DNA from: Adineta steineri
Taxonomy: Eukaryota > Rotifera > Eurotatoria > Adinetida > Adinetidae
Length of the DNA: 64,000 nucleotides
NCBI GenBank assembly: GCA_905250115.1
Contig: CAJNOI010000067.1
Location: forward strand, 192,490 to 256,489
Direction of reading: 5' to 3'
The translations under genes were made by a program, and so were the position numbers. The notes beneath the pieces were generated by a model. It was not told where the DNA came from. It saw only the letters and a list, made by a program, of their open reading frames with translations, and did no database searches. Positions 20,251 to 33,202 of the stretch are shown in pieces (position 1 is the first letter of the stretch; every line of letters begins with the position of its first letter).

Positions 20251-21633
20251 ATGTTAGTGATGAAAATACTATAGTGTCAAACTAGAAGAATGTGTGTATC
20301 GTCTTACTAGGACTTTATTATATGGGTGACTTAAAAATGGCATTAAAGTTGTTTGATTGTTTTGAAACCATGTTTACTAAAGTGTGGATCTTGTTCTACT
20401 TCTTTTTACTATAAAATGATCATAATATATTGGTTCTTGTTTACGCTATGCTCTGAACTGAAGGAGATGTAATAGTATAACTTCAAAATGTTATTTGTGA
20501 TTCTGTCATGTATTTTTTTTCATGGGCATATTATCTGATTTCAATCTCTCTATTATTATCGTTGCTAATATCCTAGAAATCTTGTTAGAATAATACTGGA
20601 TTGATTATGATGTGCGATTCTCTAATCGATCTCTAAAGAATATTTTCTTCAATTTTTCTATTAACGAAAGTAGAATACACACTTCGTAACTATTTGTACA
20701 CTCAGAAAGCATTCTAAGAAGTTATTTTTAATCAATACTGTAATTGAAGCTAGTTAAAGAAAAGAGGTCCTTGATCTGTTTACGGTACTAGACGCTTAAA
20801 TTATCTTATTTGATAAAACACCTACTTGATTCTTGTAGAAAACACTTTCTTTATATTGAAGTGAAAAAATTGAGTCATTTGTTCTTAGTTAAAAGAAGAG
20901 CTAACAAAGCGTGATACACTTTAATGTATGGTCTACAGGTTCTGTTATTTCTTGTATGAAGTATTAACAGAAAAATCAACTAGTAACTATCATTTAGAAT
21001 CATGACAAAAGCAATCAAACCTTATGTATGTAGATAAGAATTCTGCTTCTCGTCATTAAATCGCACGATTTTGTCTTAAAAGCGCAAGTGTCAGATAAGT
21101 TTAATACTATCACTATCATCTACATTCATCTGTTCTTAAATGAACAACTGTTCTGATAACATCTACCGTGAGATTAAAGTCTGAAATATGGTAAATGAAA
21201 GTAAATTTCAATATCGTTATTCTTCTTATTTTTATATAATATTGTTTGTTCAAGCAATGTAATATTTAAATCAACGATTTATTTGGGTACTTATTTACAC
21301 ATTCACTCGTTATAGTTAGACAGTCTACACATATAATTATCATTTTCTGATCTTAGGTTATAGAATATAAATCATCTTGAGGGTGGGTACAGCATTTGGG
21401 TATTCTATTTCATCCAGATCGATATCCACACTCACTTTCATCTCACCTCTCACTCACAATTCGCTTATAAATTGATCCTCGCACACTCAAGATTTAAAAA
21501 CATTTTATTGAAAGTCGTAAAATTAAGTATAATTGATCGTCCGTGTCGAGTAATGTTTTATAAAAATAATATCCTTAGTATAGGATTGTAATGTCAAGAA
21601 GTAAGTTCAGTTTAGTTCATAAATCCATAGATT
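20251..21633. other. Intergenic region, tail-to-tail
   Basis: 3' region of two convergent genes. A degenerate foldback lies at 21377-21475 (CTTGAGGGTGGGTAC ... CACACTCACTTTCATCTCAC). No exon or RNA gene recognised. Confidence 0.5.
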
Positions 21634-24600
21634 TCAGCATTGAATGAAGACACTGACCGTGTTCATATTGAAGTTTGTGGCAACCATATCCGGTTTATTG
21701 TCACTATTGAAATCAGCTATTACTACTGAAGTTGCATCATTAACAACTGGATAAGTAGTTTGAGCAAGAAATGTGCCACTGCCTGCATTAAGAAGAACGC
21801 CAACATCGTTCGAAACAGCAGTACACTCAATAATATCTGGTTTAGTGTCATTATTCATATCAGCTATTGCAACTGAGTATGGATACGAATTAGTTGGATA
21901 AGTTGTTTGAGCAGAAAATGTGCCAGTGCCTGAATTGAGAAGAACACCAACGGTGTTCGAATATGTGTTTGCGACAACAATATCCACCTTGCTGTCACTA
22001 TTTATATCAGCTGCTGCTACTGAGAATGGACGGCTACCAACGGTATAACTAACTCGAGTAAGAAATGTGCCACTACCCGCATTGATTAAAACACTAATAG
22101 TGGTCGTTTCGGAGTTTGCTGAAATGATATCCAGTTTGCCATCACTATTCAAGTCAGCTACTGTTACTCCCCAACTACCAGTATCAGTTGCATAAGTAAC
22201 TTGAGTAAGAAATGTGCCGCTGCCTGAATTGAGAAGAACACCAACGTTGTTTGAACCATAGTTTGCAACAATTATATCCATTTTGCCGTCATTACTCACA
22301 TCTCCAACTGCTACTCCGCGGGGATTGGTACCAGCTGTATAAGTAGTTTGAGCAGAAAATGTGCCACTACCTGCATTGAGAAAAACACCAACGTTGCCCA
22401 AAGCATCATTTGCCGTAACAATATCTGGTTTAGTGTCGCTATTAAAATCACCTATTGCAATCGAGTATTGATAAGTACCAGTTGTATAAGTAGCTTGGGC
22501 AAGAAAGGTGCCATCGCCTGCATTGAGAAGAACACTAAAACTATTTGTAAAGCCGTTTGCCGTAACAATATCTGGCTTGTTGTCATTGTTTAAATCAGCC
22601 GCTGCTACTATACGAGGGTTTTGACCAACTGTATATGAAATTTGAGTCAGAAACCTGCTGCTACAAGCTATGGAATGAAAAAGATATTTGGTTAATTTTT
22701 AGTAACTAAGAAACAGTATCGAAATATCATATTTTATCATGTTATCAAGATTTTGTCTCCAACAAAACAACCTAAAAGATTTGTCTCACACTCTATGCGT
22801 TTTTATAAAAGATTTTAATCAACTCAAAAATGAGCAAAATTATTCGGCTACTACATATTTTACAATGAATTTGTTCTCATCTAATGCATATTTAGCATTC
22901 TTTATCTATCCTACATTAGGACAATACCATTAACAAAGTTTTTTTAATGTTAGTCAATTTGATGGCACTCCTAATCTAGTTTAATATATAAATGCTAGAA
23001 GAACACTCGTTATCAAAATTCTGAGACCTTTTTTTAAGTATAAGTTGCGAATGGATGGCTATATGTCATCGATGATTAACAACTGAGATATAATTTAACT
23101 CTAATTAAGTAAAGTAAGTTATGTAAACAAAGAACTATACATTGATTTCTACCAATGTTGGTATTAAAGATAAATTGAAGTATCTTTTCGAAATCAATCT
23201 CAATATAAATCGATGATTGATTTTTTAGATTTATCTTCATTGGACTATCAGAAACAAACAAACATGAACTAATCCGATACATAAAAGAAAATGATGACAG
23301 ATGTTTTTTAATATGAATCTATAATGTTTCAGGATATTCAGTGAAAAACTAAGCAATCAAAGTATTATGATATGTTATTGTAAAAACTATCAATTTTTCA
23401 ACGAGATAATGAATGAAACTATCCCATTAGATTGTGTCGATCTATTCAATTATATTTCAAGTTCTTTTCGATTATACTTGTGGGAAAATCCGATTTGATA
23501 CGATCTATACAACTGAAATTTTTATCAGAAGAATTTCTCACAAGGATTACTTATCGCTAAAACTTTTAGCTCAAAAGAACTATTCCAAGTGGGAAACAGA
23601 TTCTTGTAACTATTAGAATAGGCTCATGAACATGAAATATAGTTTTTGATCATGTACTATTTTAACATATGGATAATAATCTAATATATTATATATTAGA
23701 AAGTAAAACCGAAAGAAGAATGAAAAATACTGAAACTTAAATCAATCATTTTGGATTTTTGTAATTATCTCATCAGCTAATTGAATAAATTATGTATATT
23801 CTTATGAAACTTTTTTATTCTAAATTCACCTGATCAAAAAACGAACTTCTGCACGCAGACTATTATATAAGAGCAAAACTTGTTTGCATCCAGGCAATAA
23901 TAAATGATCGAAATCATTTATTGCATAACTATGGATGATGCTCTCTGTTTGATCATAATAAGAAAACATTTTCGTTTCAAACTACGAGTTTCACAGAGAT
24001 AAGCGAGACAAAAACCGTAACAGAATAGTTATTGAGCTGGTCTACTCAAATCTTACTTAGCGTAAGTATTAGTTAAAAAAGTATTACAAACTAGTGGAAA
24101 TATTTCACTTACCTGTTGTTGTTTTCGTGGTTGTTGTAGTAGTTGTTGTCGTGGTGGTTGTTGTAGTTGTGCGTGTAGTTGTAGTGGTTGTAGTAGTAGT
24201 GGTTGTTGTTGTCGTCGTCGTAGATGTAGTTGTTGTGNNNNNNNNNNGTTGTAGTGGTTGTTGTTGTCGTCGTTGTGGATGTAGTTGTAGTGGTCGTTGT
24301 TGGCGTCGTCGTGGATGTTGTTGTCGTTGTCGTCGTCTTCGATGTTGTTGTTTTGGTTGTCGTCGTCGTTATTGTTGTTCTTTTTGTTGTAGTTGTTGTT
24401 ATTCTTTTTGTAGTTGTTGTTCTTTTTGCTGTTGTCATTGTTGTTGATGACGTTGTCGGTTCTATATGAAATAAGAAGATTCCATAAGATTTTCTCTACA
24501 ATTCATCATTTCTCTATGTGTTAATAATATATCTAGTTTTGAACACATTCATATAGGCTTCCTCGTCTCTTCTTCTATACTATTTATTTATAATGATGTT

Positions 24601-26776
24601 TTTATTATAACAACTGAAACAAACTAGATGATACAGCATGAGTTTAGTGCTAAAACTCTTTTCGAATATTGTACATTGTAACGAATTAGTAGCAACTTAC
24701 TAAGGACTGATGATCAATGACTGATTTTTCTCAAAAGGGTTGATCTTATATAAATGAATATAGAATTAAATGTTTTATCAAACAAGATTAATGTGAAATA
24801 AAATCAGTATTGCTATATAAAGTTATCGGTCAGAAAGTTCATTATCACATTGATAAGATGAATAATGATAATGTTTTGAGTCTTTATTCCCGTATACCTT
24901 ACATGCTAATCCTCAAGAATAGAAAACATCTCAAATTTAAATTTTACTTACTAATTGTACACGTTGCACCACTCCAACCAGCTACGCATGTGCAATTACC
25001 AGGAGTTGTGCATTGGCCACCATTTTGGCAGGCATTTGTACATATAGCTAAAAGAAACGACAAAAATTATTAGAATCACTTAAACTCTAATTTTCCGTTA
25101 CCAGTTTCACATGTTGAATTAGTCCATCCTGTGGCACATGTACAATTATCAGGAGCTGTACATGTACCACCGTTTTGACAAGTATTTGTGCATATTGCTG
25201 AAAGAAACAACAGAAATTACAACAATCAACTAAACTCTGAATTAACATTACCAGTTGTACACGTGTCACCACTCCAACCTGCAGCGCATGCACAAGTTGT
25301 GGGACCCGTGCACTGGCCACCATTTTGACAAACGGATGAACATGACTCTGAAAAAGAATAAGCATATATTTATTCAAAAATAAACGAAAAAATAAATTGG
25401 AATTATTTTTCTTCAGCTTTATAGTGTTCAGATATAACAAATAACTTGGATATAGCAAGTTCATCCCTGGGGAATATTTTGTAACATTCAGTTTTAGGAA
25501 TCTCATCCAAATGATATTTTTAAGTTTGGCGATTCACTCGACAATCGGTTGGAAACTTTCGGTCTCTCTTTTTATCAGAATAAGTATATCATTCAATGTA
25601 ACTTGTTTAAATTTTTAAAATCAAGTTTTGTCTAACAAGAGATAGAACAATACCAAAACTCGATTTTTGAGATTTTAATTTTGGACACTTTAAATATTCG
25701 GTAGTTTTCAGTTCTAGCGTCATGATTTAAATGTTGCCCTTTGATTATTCTTAGCAAGCATCATACTATATTACTATGAATGAAAAGCTTGCGAAGTTCA
25801 GAAGAGGACTTTATAAGTGCAATCTATGGCATCATTCAAATAGAGAAGCAGCATCAAAATCCTCAAACTCCAAAAGTTTTGGATTTGAATTTGGCACTCT
25901 AACATGTCTGAATCATATGACTTAAAATGATAAAAGAAAACGCGTACTCACCGATAACAACACCGGGATTATTTTGATTGTTATTATTGCCATTAGGATA
26001 CGATTGAACGTGACAAAGATCTACGGATAAGTTGCTTCCGTCGTCCGCCGTAATATTGACATTGGGTTGAGTATTGAGTTTTTCATGGATGCCAGTAAAA
26101 AGCTCGATTTGGCAGATCAGTGTTTGACATGGTAAATCTTGTGGATAATTCAATGAGATGTCAAAGACAATCGCAACACCTGAGCGATCCGTCTTGTCGC
26201 ATTGAATGCTATATGTAAAGTTATAGGTAAATATGACTTGCAGTAACTAACTAAAAACAAAATTACTCGCGACGGCGACGTCGACCTTTGGTAGTGGTTG
26301 CTTTTGCGCTGCTGATGGTGGTAACAGCAATGGATGCTTTCGGAGCACTGATTGCTTGTTGCAGCTAAAACATGATACTCATGATAAACCAACATAAAAG
26401 ACAAAACTTACGCAAACGGCTGTTGTTTGACGGTTGGTGACAGACTGTGTGGCACGCTTTTTTACTAATCCAGGTGGCAACATGTATGAGATGGTTAATG
26501 TAGTCAGCGATTGTTCTAATAAAGATTATATATGTGTATATAATACAAACAATAAATGAATACTAACTAGTAATCGCCGTTTTGTTGCCAACTATGAAAA
26601 ACGGTGCTGTTAAATATGCGGGAATCAGTGAGATACAAATTGTGATTGCGATAGCCACAAACAACAGTACAAAAAGATTACATTTAGAAGGTCTATGCAA
26701 GTGATAAAAGAGAATAAAATTCATTGGAAACACTCACAACTTACCTATCAGAGCGTGGTAACTTCACATGTGCCAT
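21634..26776 (-). CDS. Membrane-anchored EGF / Thr-rich / FG-GAP (VCBS-type) repeat protein
   Basis: Ten exons: 26745-26776, 26568-26692, 26412-26515, 26267-26364, 25952-26208, 25252-25347, 25102-25197, 24952-25047, 24113-24461 and 21634-22667. A short cytosolic start is followed by a TM anchor (CNLFVLLFVAIAITICISLI). Then comes an extracellular region with an Arg run (GRRRRR), three EGF domains each on a 96-nt phase-1 exon (CxNxCQNGGxCTxPxxCxCxxGWxxxTC), and a Thr-rich, mucin-like stalk. The C-terminus has at least six FG-GAP-like repeats (for example VAVGDVSNDGKMDIIVANYG, ADLNSDGKLDIISAN) with DxNxDxxxD Ca2+ loops, as in integrin-alpha propellers. Inferred role: cell-surface adhesion or ligand binding. 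Ten Ns at 24238-24247 break the stalk exon, and the Thr frame differs on the two sides, so the true gap is not 10 bp. Confidence 0.82.
22668..24112. other. Long intron of the FG-GAP gene
   Basis: A 1.4-kb AT-rich intron, far longer than the others in the gene. No exon with matching phase and no element ends recognised. Confidence 0.5.
24113..24461. repeat. Trinucleotide low-complexity tract
   Basis: GTTGTTGTC/GTAGTGGTT-type triplets on the plus strand, which are ACN threonine codons on the minus strand. This tract probably caused the assembly gap and is likely length-variable. Confidence 0.85.
24238..24247. other. Assembly gap (10 N)
   Basis: Ten Ns inside the (GTT/GTC/GTA)n repeat that encodes the Thr-rich stalk. 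The 10 is probably a placeholder, since the reading frame of the stalk does not survive it. Confidence 0.95.
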
Positions 26777-29700
26777 ATTTTTTTAATTTGTTGAAAGATT
26801 GTTGCCTTGAAATTAAGAAAAATATGAATTTGAGTGTCAAAGAAAAGTTGGCTAGAGATTTGAAGTCTACAAGTTTCTAGTTATTACCGAAATTCTAGTT
26901 CACATCTGTCATTGTCTTTTTTCGGACTATGTAAATAGAGATCTTTAACTATATCCAGTCAATTAATGATATCTACGAAAAGCTAGTAAACACTTACGGG
27001 TTGGAATTCGCTAAACACCTAACATTTTTTCTAAATAGAACAACAGTTCGTAAAATGAATGATATTGTTGGAATGGTATAAACTGAATACAAATAATATC
27101 CAAAGACGCTAGAAATCGGAGAGGAATAATCGAATATATGTATTATGAATATCAATGAAAACAAATAATTAAACGAATATGTAAAGAGCGTAGGCTTTTA
27201 TATTCTTGTTTTTATACGCTTCAGTGATATATGAATAATCGTTTTCATTTTTTCTGCTTATATTTATCTCATTAAAAAAACTAACAAGTAATTAAGCAGA
27301 TGCGACAATAAATATTTTTGTTTTTCTTCGTGTGTAACACTAATTGTTTATAATTAAAGTAGATAGGAAAAATAAACGTGAATAATTGATTATTTGTCGT
27401 AAACAAATAAAATATAATTGATCAATTATTTTACACGAATAAAATATACGTAGGTAGTCATAATCGAAAGCTTGTAATTGGACGATGTTTTTGTTTTATT
27501 TTATGTGCAATTATTTTGTGCAATAATTAGGAGAATTCTCAAAAATATTTATTCGTTAATAAACAAAAACGAATATTTTGGAAGTATTTTGGTATTAGTA
27601 GAAAGGAAGAATTGTGTCATATGATACTTTTAAGATTTATGTTATTGAGATTCAGAAACTATTATTATATATAAAACACAGATTGATCGGTGAAGTTTTT
27701 GTCTTCTTTTAGGACTGAGCTCTTTGTCGAAATTCAGGAGAGAGTATATGAGCCAAAAATTACTCATTTTCAGCAAAAAAATTATACGATGATGTTATGA
27801 CTGAAATTCTTTTAAATAAAAACAAAAGTCCATCGTTACTGTAGAATCATTTAACTTTTTCAGTATTTTACCAATGTAGAAATGGACATTTTTTTTTGGT
27901 ATAATTTATAAATCAATACATATATTTCACATTATAATAATGTATTTACCTTCGCAAAATTATGTATATTATTGATGTAATATAATTGCAGTGCGCAAAC
28001 AATGATAAAAATGATACGAAAAAAAAAATATAAAATTAATCAAGCATAAATGAAAACGAACAGAACAGAATAGAATAAAACAAAATATAAACAAATATTT
28101 TTAATGATCATGTGCGCTGCACATTCTACTACTTGTTTTAGAAAAAGAATCCACGTGATTGATTATTTTAGAATTTTTCAAAAGAATATTTTCTTATACG
28201 TCAAGTATAATTCTTATCTTATATAAGCATTAATAATGATGATAATGAATATTAATTCATATTAGTTAATGTTGTTTATATCAAAGAAGATTCTTATGAA
28301 GTTATTTTGAATATATATATATCATTTTAAAAGAAATTTTCCAAGGCGATGGTTCCTGAAGCAGGATTCTATAAATTTCTGAGCAGAACCCGCCCGGAAA
28401 ATGCCAGGAATCCGATGGAGATGTGAAGTAACCGTATCCGGCTGCCGATTTTGACATGTTCCTGTCGGTTCCGGCCCAAACCAGATAAATCCGATCACTG
28501 GATGCATTCAACAGAAATACTGCTTCCATAAAACTCCCGGAATACCACGGAACCGGCCGTTTCCATGCCGGATTGTTCGACCTGGGTTATGTTTAGATAA
28601 ATATTTAATGGTAAATAAATGGAATTAATTCTTTTTCAAACTGAAATCAATAATAAAGTTAACAGTTTCTTGTAATCAAAACACCCAAAATCTATATAAA
28701 ATTTTATATGATGAATAAAACTATTAATTCAAACAAAATCTAAGAGAATTATTTTGAATATAGCTCATTGTTGTACTAATTATTTTGTTGTAATAAAAAT
28801 AATCACGAAGAAATTATTGTCAAATAGTTTCTTGAATGAATAGTGAAAAATACATTGTTACATGTGTTCTTGTATAATATTGTTCATAAAGACTGACAGA
28901 TAACTTTAAAATGATTTTCTCAGTAATATTAAGTTTATTAATTTCACATGGTTGACTCAAAATTGATATTGGAGATAAAGTGATAATGTTAATAATTGAC
29001 AGTATTGAGATTGCACTATACAAAGACAATGCAATTATATTTGCTTGCTCGTGTTTTGTCATTTGTTTCTTTTTGAAAACGATATTTTTTTTGAATTGTT
29101 TTTGGATACTTTTAATTTAAATCTTTCGTTAGGATACCTATTCTTTCAATGCTCTCTTGATGTATCTTTTCGTTCTACACATTCGCAATGAAAACACGAG
29201 ACGTGCTGTTTGCTCTGATACATTTATCTTAAGTGTCAATCCTAGTTAATATATATGAACACGATAAGAAAGAATAATCTATTTTATAGTAAATTTTGAT
29301 AGATGATGAAAAAGAAAATTATATTACAGACACCCATGACGCATTACTAACAACAGTAGAAAAAAGAAGAAAAAGAAAAACGTATGCCCATCCGTGTGAT
29401 GGTGTAAATATTTTTTTTAAAGAGAAAACACTTTTTTAAAAAATTTCTGAAGCCAGTCGGTCGGTCACGCACATAAGGAGATTTTGCGCCACTGTAAAAC
29501 ATAATTATTTTCTTTTGTATTGATAACTAGATGTTTTTTCTTGAATCATCCATACTTTAAGATGTCAAAGTAAGTTAATTCCACGTGTAAATTTCAAGTT
29601 TGTAGTTTACTTCCTCTTCCGTAGTTTAATCTAAAACCGGAAGTACTCTTCCTAAAACGAAACACATTTATCACATATTGAGTCAATAAAATTTAGGCAG

Positions 29701-30053
29701 TGTCATAATTTGAAGTTTACACTGTCTAAAGCTCACTTTTTTTTGGCCAAATAAGATTTTGTAGTTATTTGAATGTTTCTGCCATTTTTTTTTGTTAATA
29801 TTATTTATGTGCATTTTCTTCTCAGACAAGCTATTTCATTACCATCACAACACCTAGACTCCATTGAAACAAAGAAAAAGAAATAGTAATATATAAAGTA
29901 GCACAACATATATTTTATTAACTTTCATTTCTTCAACGTCGAGTCGCGCGAAGGCTTCTTTTGCTATATTACCAGTAAGACTCAATCTAAATTATGTTAG
30001 TTGTTATTTCTGCTTTAGATTTATTTCATTTTTTTTTTAAAAAGCACATTGAA
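26777..30053. other. Long AT-rich intergenic region with a GC-rich island
   Basis: 3.3 kb between divergent genes. It is strongly AT-rich except for 28330-28580, described separately. The small ORFs are scattered and lack codon structure. No RNA gene recognised. Confidence 0.5.
28330..28580 (-). pseudogene. GC-rich coding-like island of unknown origin
   Basis: About 250 bp that are visibly richer in G and C than the flanks. One minus-strand frame is open across it and reads like a real protein: NPAWKRPVPWYSGSF, then MEAVFLLNASSDRIYLVWAG, then YGYFTSPSDSWHFPGGF. It has no start context, splice sites or continuation, and AT-rich sequence begins abruptly on both sides. It resembles a fragment of a foreign secreted or enzyme gene. 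The family is not recognised. Confidence 0.4.
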
Positions 30054-32871
30054 ATGTGTATTCTTCTTCAGCTATTCTTATTATTCTCATTTTTCATACG
30101 CTTATCGTCTGCCGCTACGTTTTCTCCAGATACAAGTGATTATGACGCATATGGACTGAAGATAGCTGCTAATAATTTGATGATTGTTGAAGCTCTCAAT
30201 GATTATAGTGCATTTCTTTTTCAATTTGCACCCTACACTGATAATATTACACAGACCAGTGATCGAAGTTGTTTAATTTCATATTTTGATTATTCACAAT
30301 TTATCTATACTATTGCTCTCGGTATAAATCAATCAACTTATGACATTTTCTTTGTTGGTGAAATGATTGATCTCGATAAACAAATTCCATTGGAAAATCG
30401 TACATTTGTTGGTATCCTTAGTTATACAGGCTCTCTCACTACAATCGATTGTGATACTTTCTATGGTACTACGCAATTTATTCCAGGAACCTTTGTTCAT
30501 CAAGAACATTTAGTAATGGTAACTGATTCAATTGGTTCGGTTGCATATGGTTTTTCTGATCTCTTTACATTCTCCTATACTGCAGCTACAGACAATTTAG
30601 TTGTTTATAAGACGAACTCACTTTCTCCTTCAATATCATTTTTACCTTTTGCTGTTGATTATAATGGTAATCTAGGTGTTATTGCTGGCTTTCTCGATAA
30701 TGGTCGAAATTCACGTATGTAGACAAAACCAATGAAAAAATATATAAATACATTGCTCTTTGAATTTGTTTATTTGAATAGGTATTAAATATCATGCAAC
30801 TATTATCCTATTTAGTATCAGTGCGTCAACAGCTATTGCAACACCGATCAGCTCATGGAATTATTCAGCGAGTGCAACATCATGGCAATCTGGATTAACA
30901 AATGTAGGAGCTGATCAGTATGCAGCTAAATATGACATGTCTGTCAGTATAAATCCAATAACAACACAAGTTCTTGTTGGCATACAGTCAATCAATACAG
31001 TATTTCTATTCCATTATACAAGAACAGCATTGACATTGCTTAGTTCAATGAGTCCTGGGCAGGCAATTGGTTTCGGTAAAGGTGTTGCTTGGCTTAGTTA
31101 TACTTTCAATAGGTTTGCCATTCTTGTTAATGTTTATTCAACAGATTATGTTTGGAGTTCTTCAAAAATCTATATATATGACAGTACATTAACGAATATA
31201 TCGTCTCCAATCTCTATTTTCCCAAATATTCAACAACCTCTCTATAATTATATGTCACCTGTTTTTCTCAATATTATCACAACTCCAGACAATTTAGTTC
31301 TTCTCGATAACCAAGGTGATCTCTTTGTTATTGTATCGGCTCCTGTTGGTTATTACTCTTCAACAGTTGGTCCAACTGAACAAATTATACCTGCATTCTC
31401 TTCACAATTACCATGTATTCCTGGTACATACAAGAATATAACTGGCATCGGTCGATGTATACCGTGTCCAGCAGGCACAAAAAATGATGGAGTCAACCTT
31501 ACAATATCAACCTGTGTCAGTTGTGCAGTAAATACATTCTGTCCATTTGGTTCTACAAGTGATTCTATCTCAAATGATCAATTGAGTAATGTTATTCAAG
31601 CACTTGCTTATCCATCAACACCAGATATGAACGGAATTGATGATATCCTCTTTTTTACACTATTTTCAATTGATTCATCTCCACGTTGTATTATTATTTC
31701 GCCAATCTTTTGGGCCTTAATCGTTGGTGCTATCGTAGCTATTATTGGAAGTACAATGCTTACGATGAAACATTGTATGAAACATCCAAAAGCTGTAGAT
31801 AGATATAACAAGTTAGAAGCCGCATTGAAACAAGCAGATGTTATTGGTGCAGGTGAAATGTGGGTCGGGGGTCTTACTACATTTTCTGTTTTAGTACTCC
31901 TTATTGCTTGTTATGTATTCAGTGCTAAATATTATAATTCATATCCAATTGAAAAAGCTGGGTCTTCGACATATGCATGTGATACAACTATACGGAATGC
32001 ACTATTTACTTCAAGTTTACAGCCGTTGTCAATACCAGTCTCAGACAGTGCTCAAGCAATAGTTGACTTATTAAATAATCAACCAGTAAATCTCAATGTC
32101 GCTTTTCTCAATACAGCTTACAATTGTACATCAGATACGATTACATTGACGTATCTCTTAGGTAAAATATGGATGCCAATCACAACAAGTATCTCCTGTA
32201 ATTCTTCAAACTATATACTTTCATACAATGTTCTTTTACCATACAGAGAAATTACCATACAATTTAATTTACCTAACATATATACGATTGGCGGACTACG
32301 CATTGGTCTTAGTGCACCTGGCCAAATTCAATCTTCTACAGTAACACTCCAAGATTTAGACTTCTCTCAAACATTCAGTCAAAGTGGACGTATGTTAGGA
32401 CAAGATGCAACTATCGCTCTCTCTCTGACGAAAGTAATTAATGATACAAGTTCACTTAATGTTGGAGATAATGATACATATAGTGGCCTTTGGATTGGTT
32501 CAGTTTCAATGAATTACTATGAATCTTTCTTTGAAGACACTGATTATTTGAATGCACCAGTTACAAGATCAACAAATTTGACAATAACTATTAGTGAAAC
32601 ATCTTACTATATACTAAATCAACAGTCACCAATCGCTAGATTACCTATACTAATCTATCATTGTTTCCTATTTACAACAACAGTCGTTGGATCGTTCACT
32701 TTCATATTTGTTATATCCAACTTGATGATTTTACCCGTTTCCGCTTTACTTGTTCGTAAATGTAAATCGAAATTTGTCAAAAATAATCGAGTTAGTAGTA
32801 ATGATAATGATTTACCAATCTCAAATTCTAACTTGAACTCGTCACTAGAAACAAAAGCCGCCACAAGCTAA
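30054..32871 (+). CDS. Multi-TM surface protein with a Cys-rich module (unrecognised family)
   Basis: Two exons, 30054-30714 and 30782-32871, give 916 aa. I chose the second Met (30054) because it is followed directly by a signal peptide (MCILLQLFLLFSFFIRLSSA). The ectodomain reads like a repeat-type beta structure with many N-glycosylation sites. It is followed by a Cys-rich TNFR/ephrin-receptor-like module (CIPGTYKNITGIGRCIPCPAG). Hydrophobic segments follow at about 31700-31760 (FWALIVGAIVAIIGSTML), 31875-31920 (TTFSVLVLLIACYVFSA) and 32660-32750 near the C-terminus. The tail is short and Ser/Asn-rich. I do not recognise the family and infer only a glycosylated cell-surface role. Confidence 0.72.
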
Positions 32872-33202
32872 TGCTGAAAATTCTGTTATATTTCTATATC
32901 AATGCGTTGCTTATCTTCAAGCTTTTTTGCTTTTGTTTCATTGTTGTATTTTATAATATTCTTACTTAACAATAATGCGTTTCTTTTTATCAACTGTTTC
33001 ATTATCTTTTGACTTATGAATAAAATGCAAAAAAGAAGGACCACACCAGAGATATCATTTTCATTGTTGCCTGTCAGCTCGCACAGGTAAGTGTTATTCT
33101 AACAACAAAATAAGATAAAACATACAAGTCGAAATTACATGCAAAATTTATACATTCGTTTATTATTTCTTTACTATAGATATTTGTTCTGCTGTAATCA
33201 TA
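32872..33202. other. Short intergenic spacer and probable 5' leader of the deaminase gene
   Basis: A GCACAG-GTAAGT donor at about 33085 and a following acceptor-like site suggest a spliced 5' UTR for the adenosine deaminase gene. Nothing else is seen. Confidence 0.35.

Noticed and set aside
24109..24469. Plus-strand Val/Cys-rich ORFs through the triplet repeat
   Set aside because: Frames of a trinucleotide repeat; the Thr frame on the minus strand fits the spliced gene.
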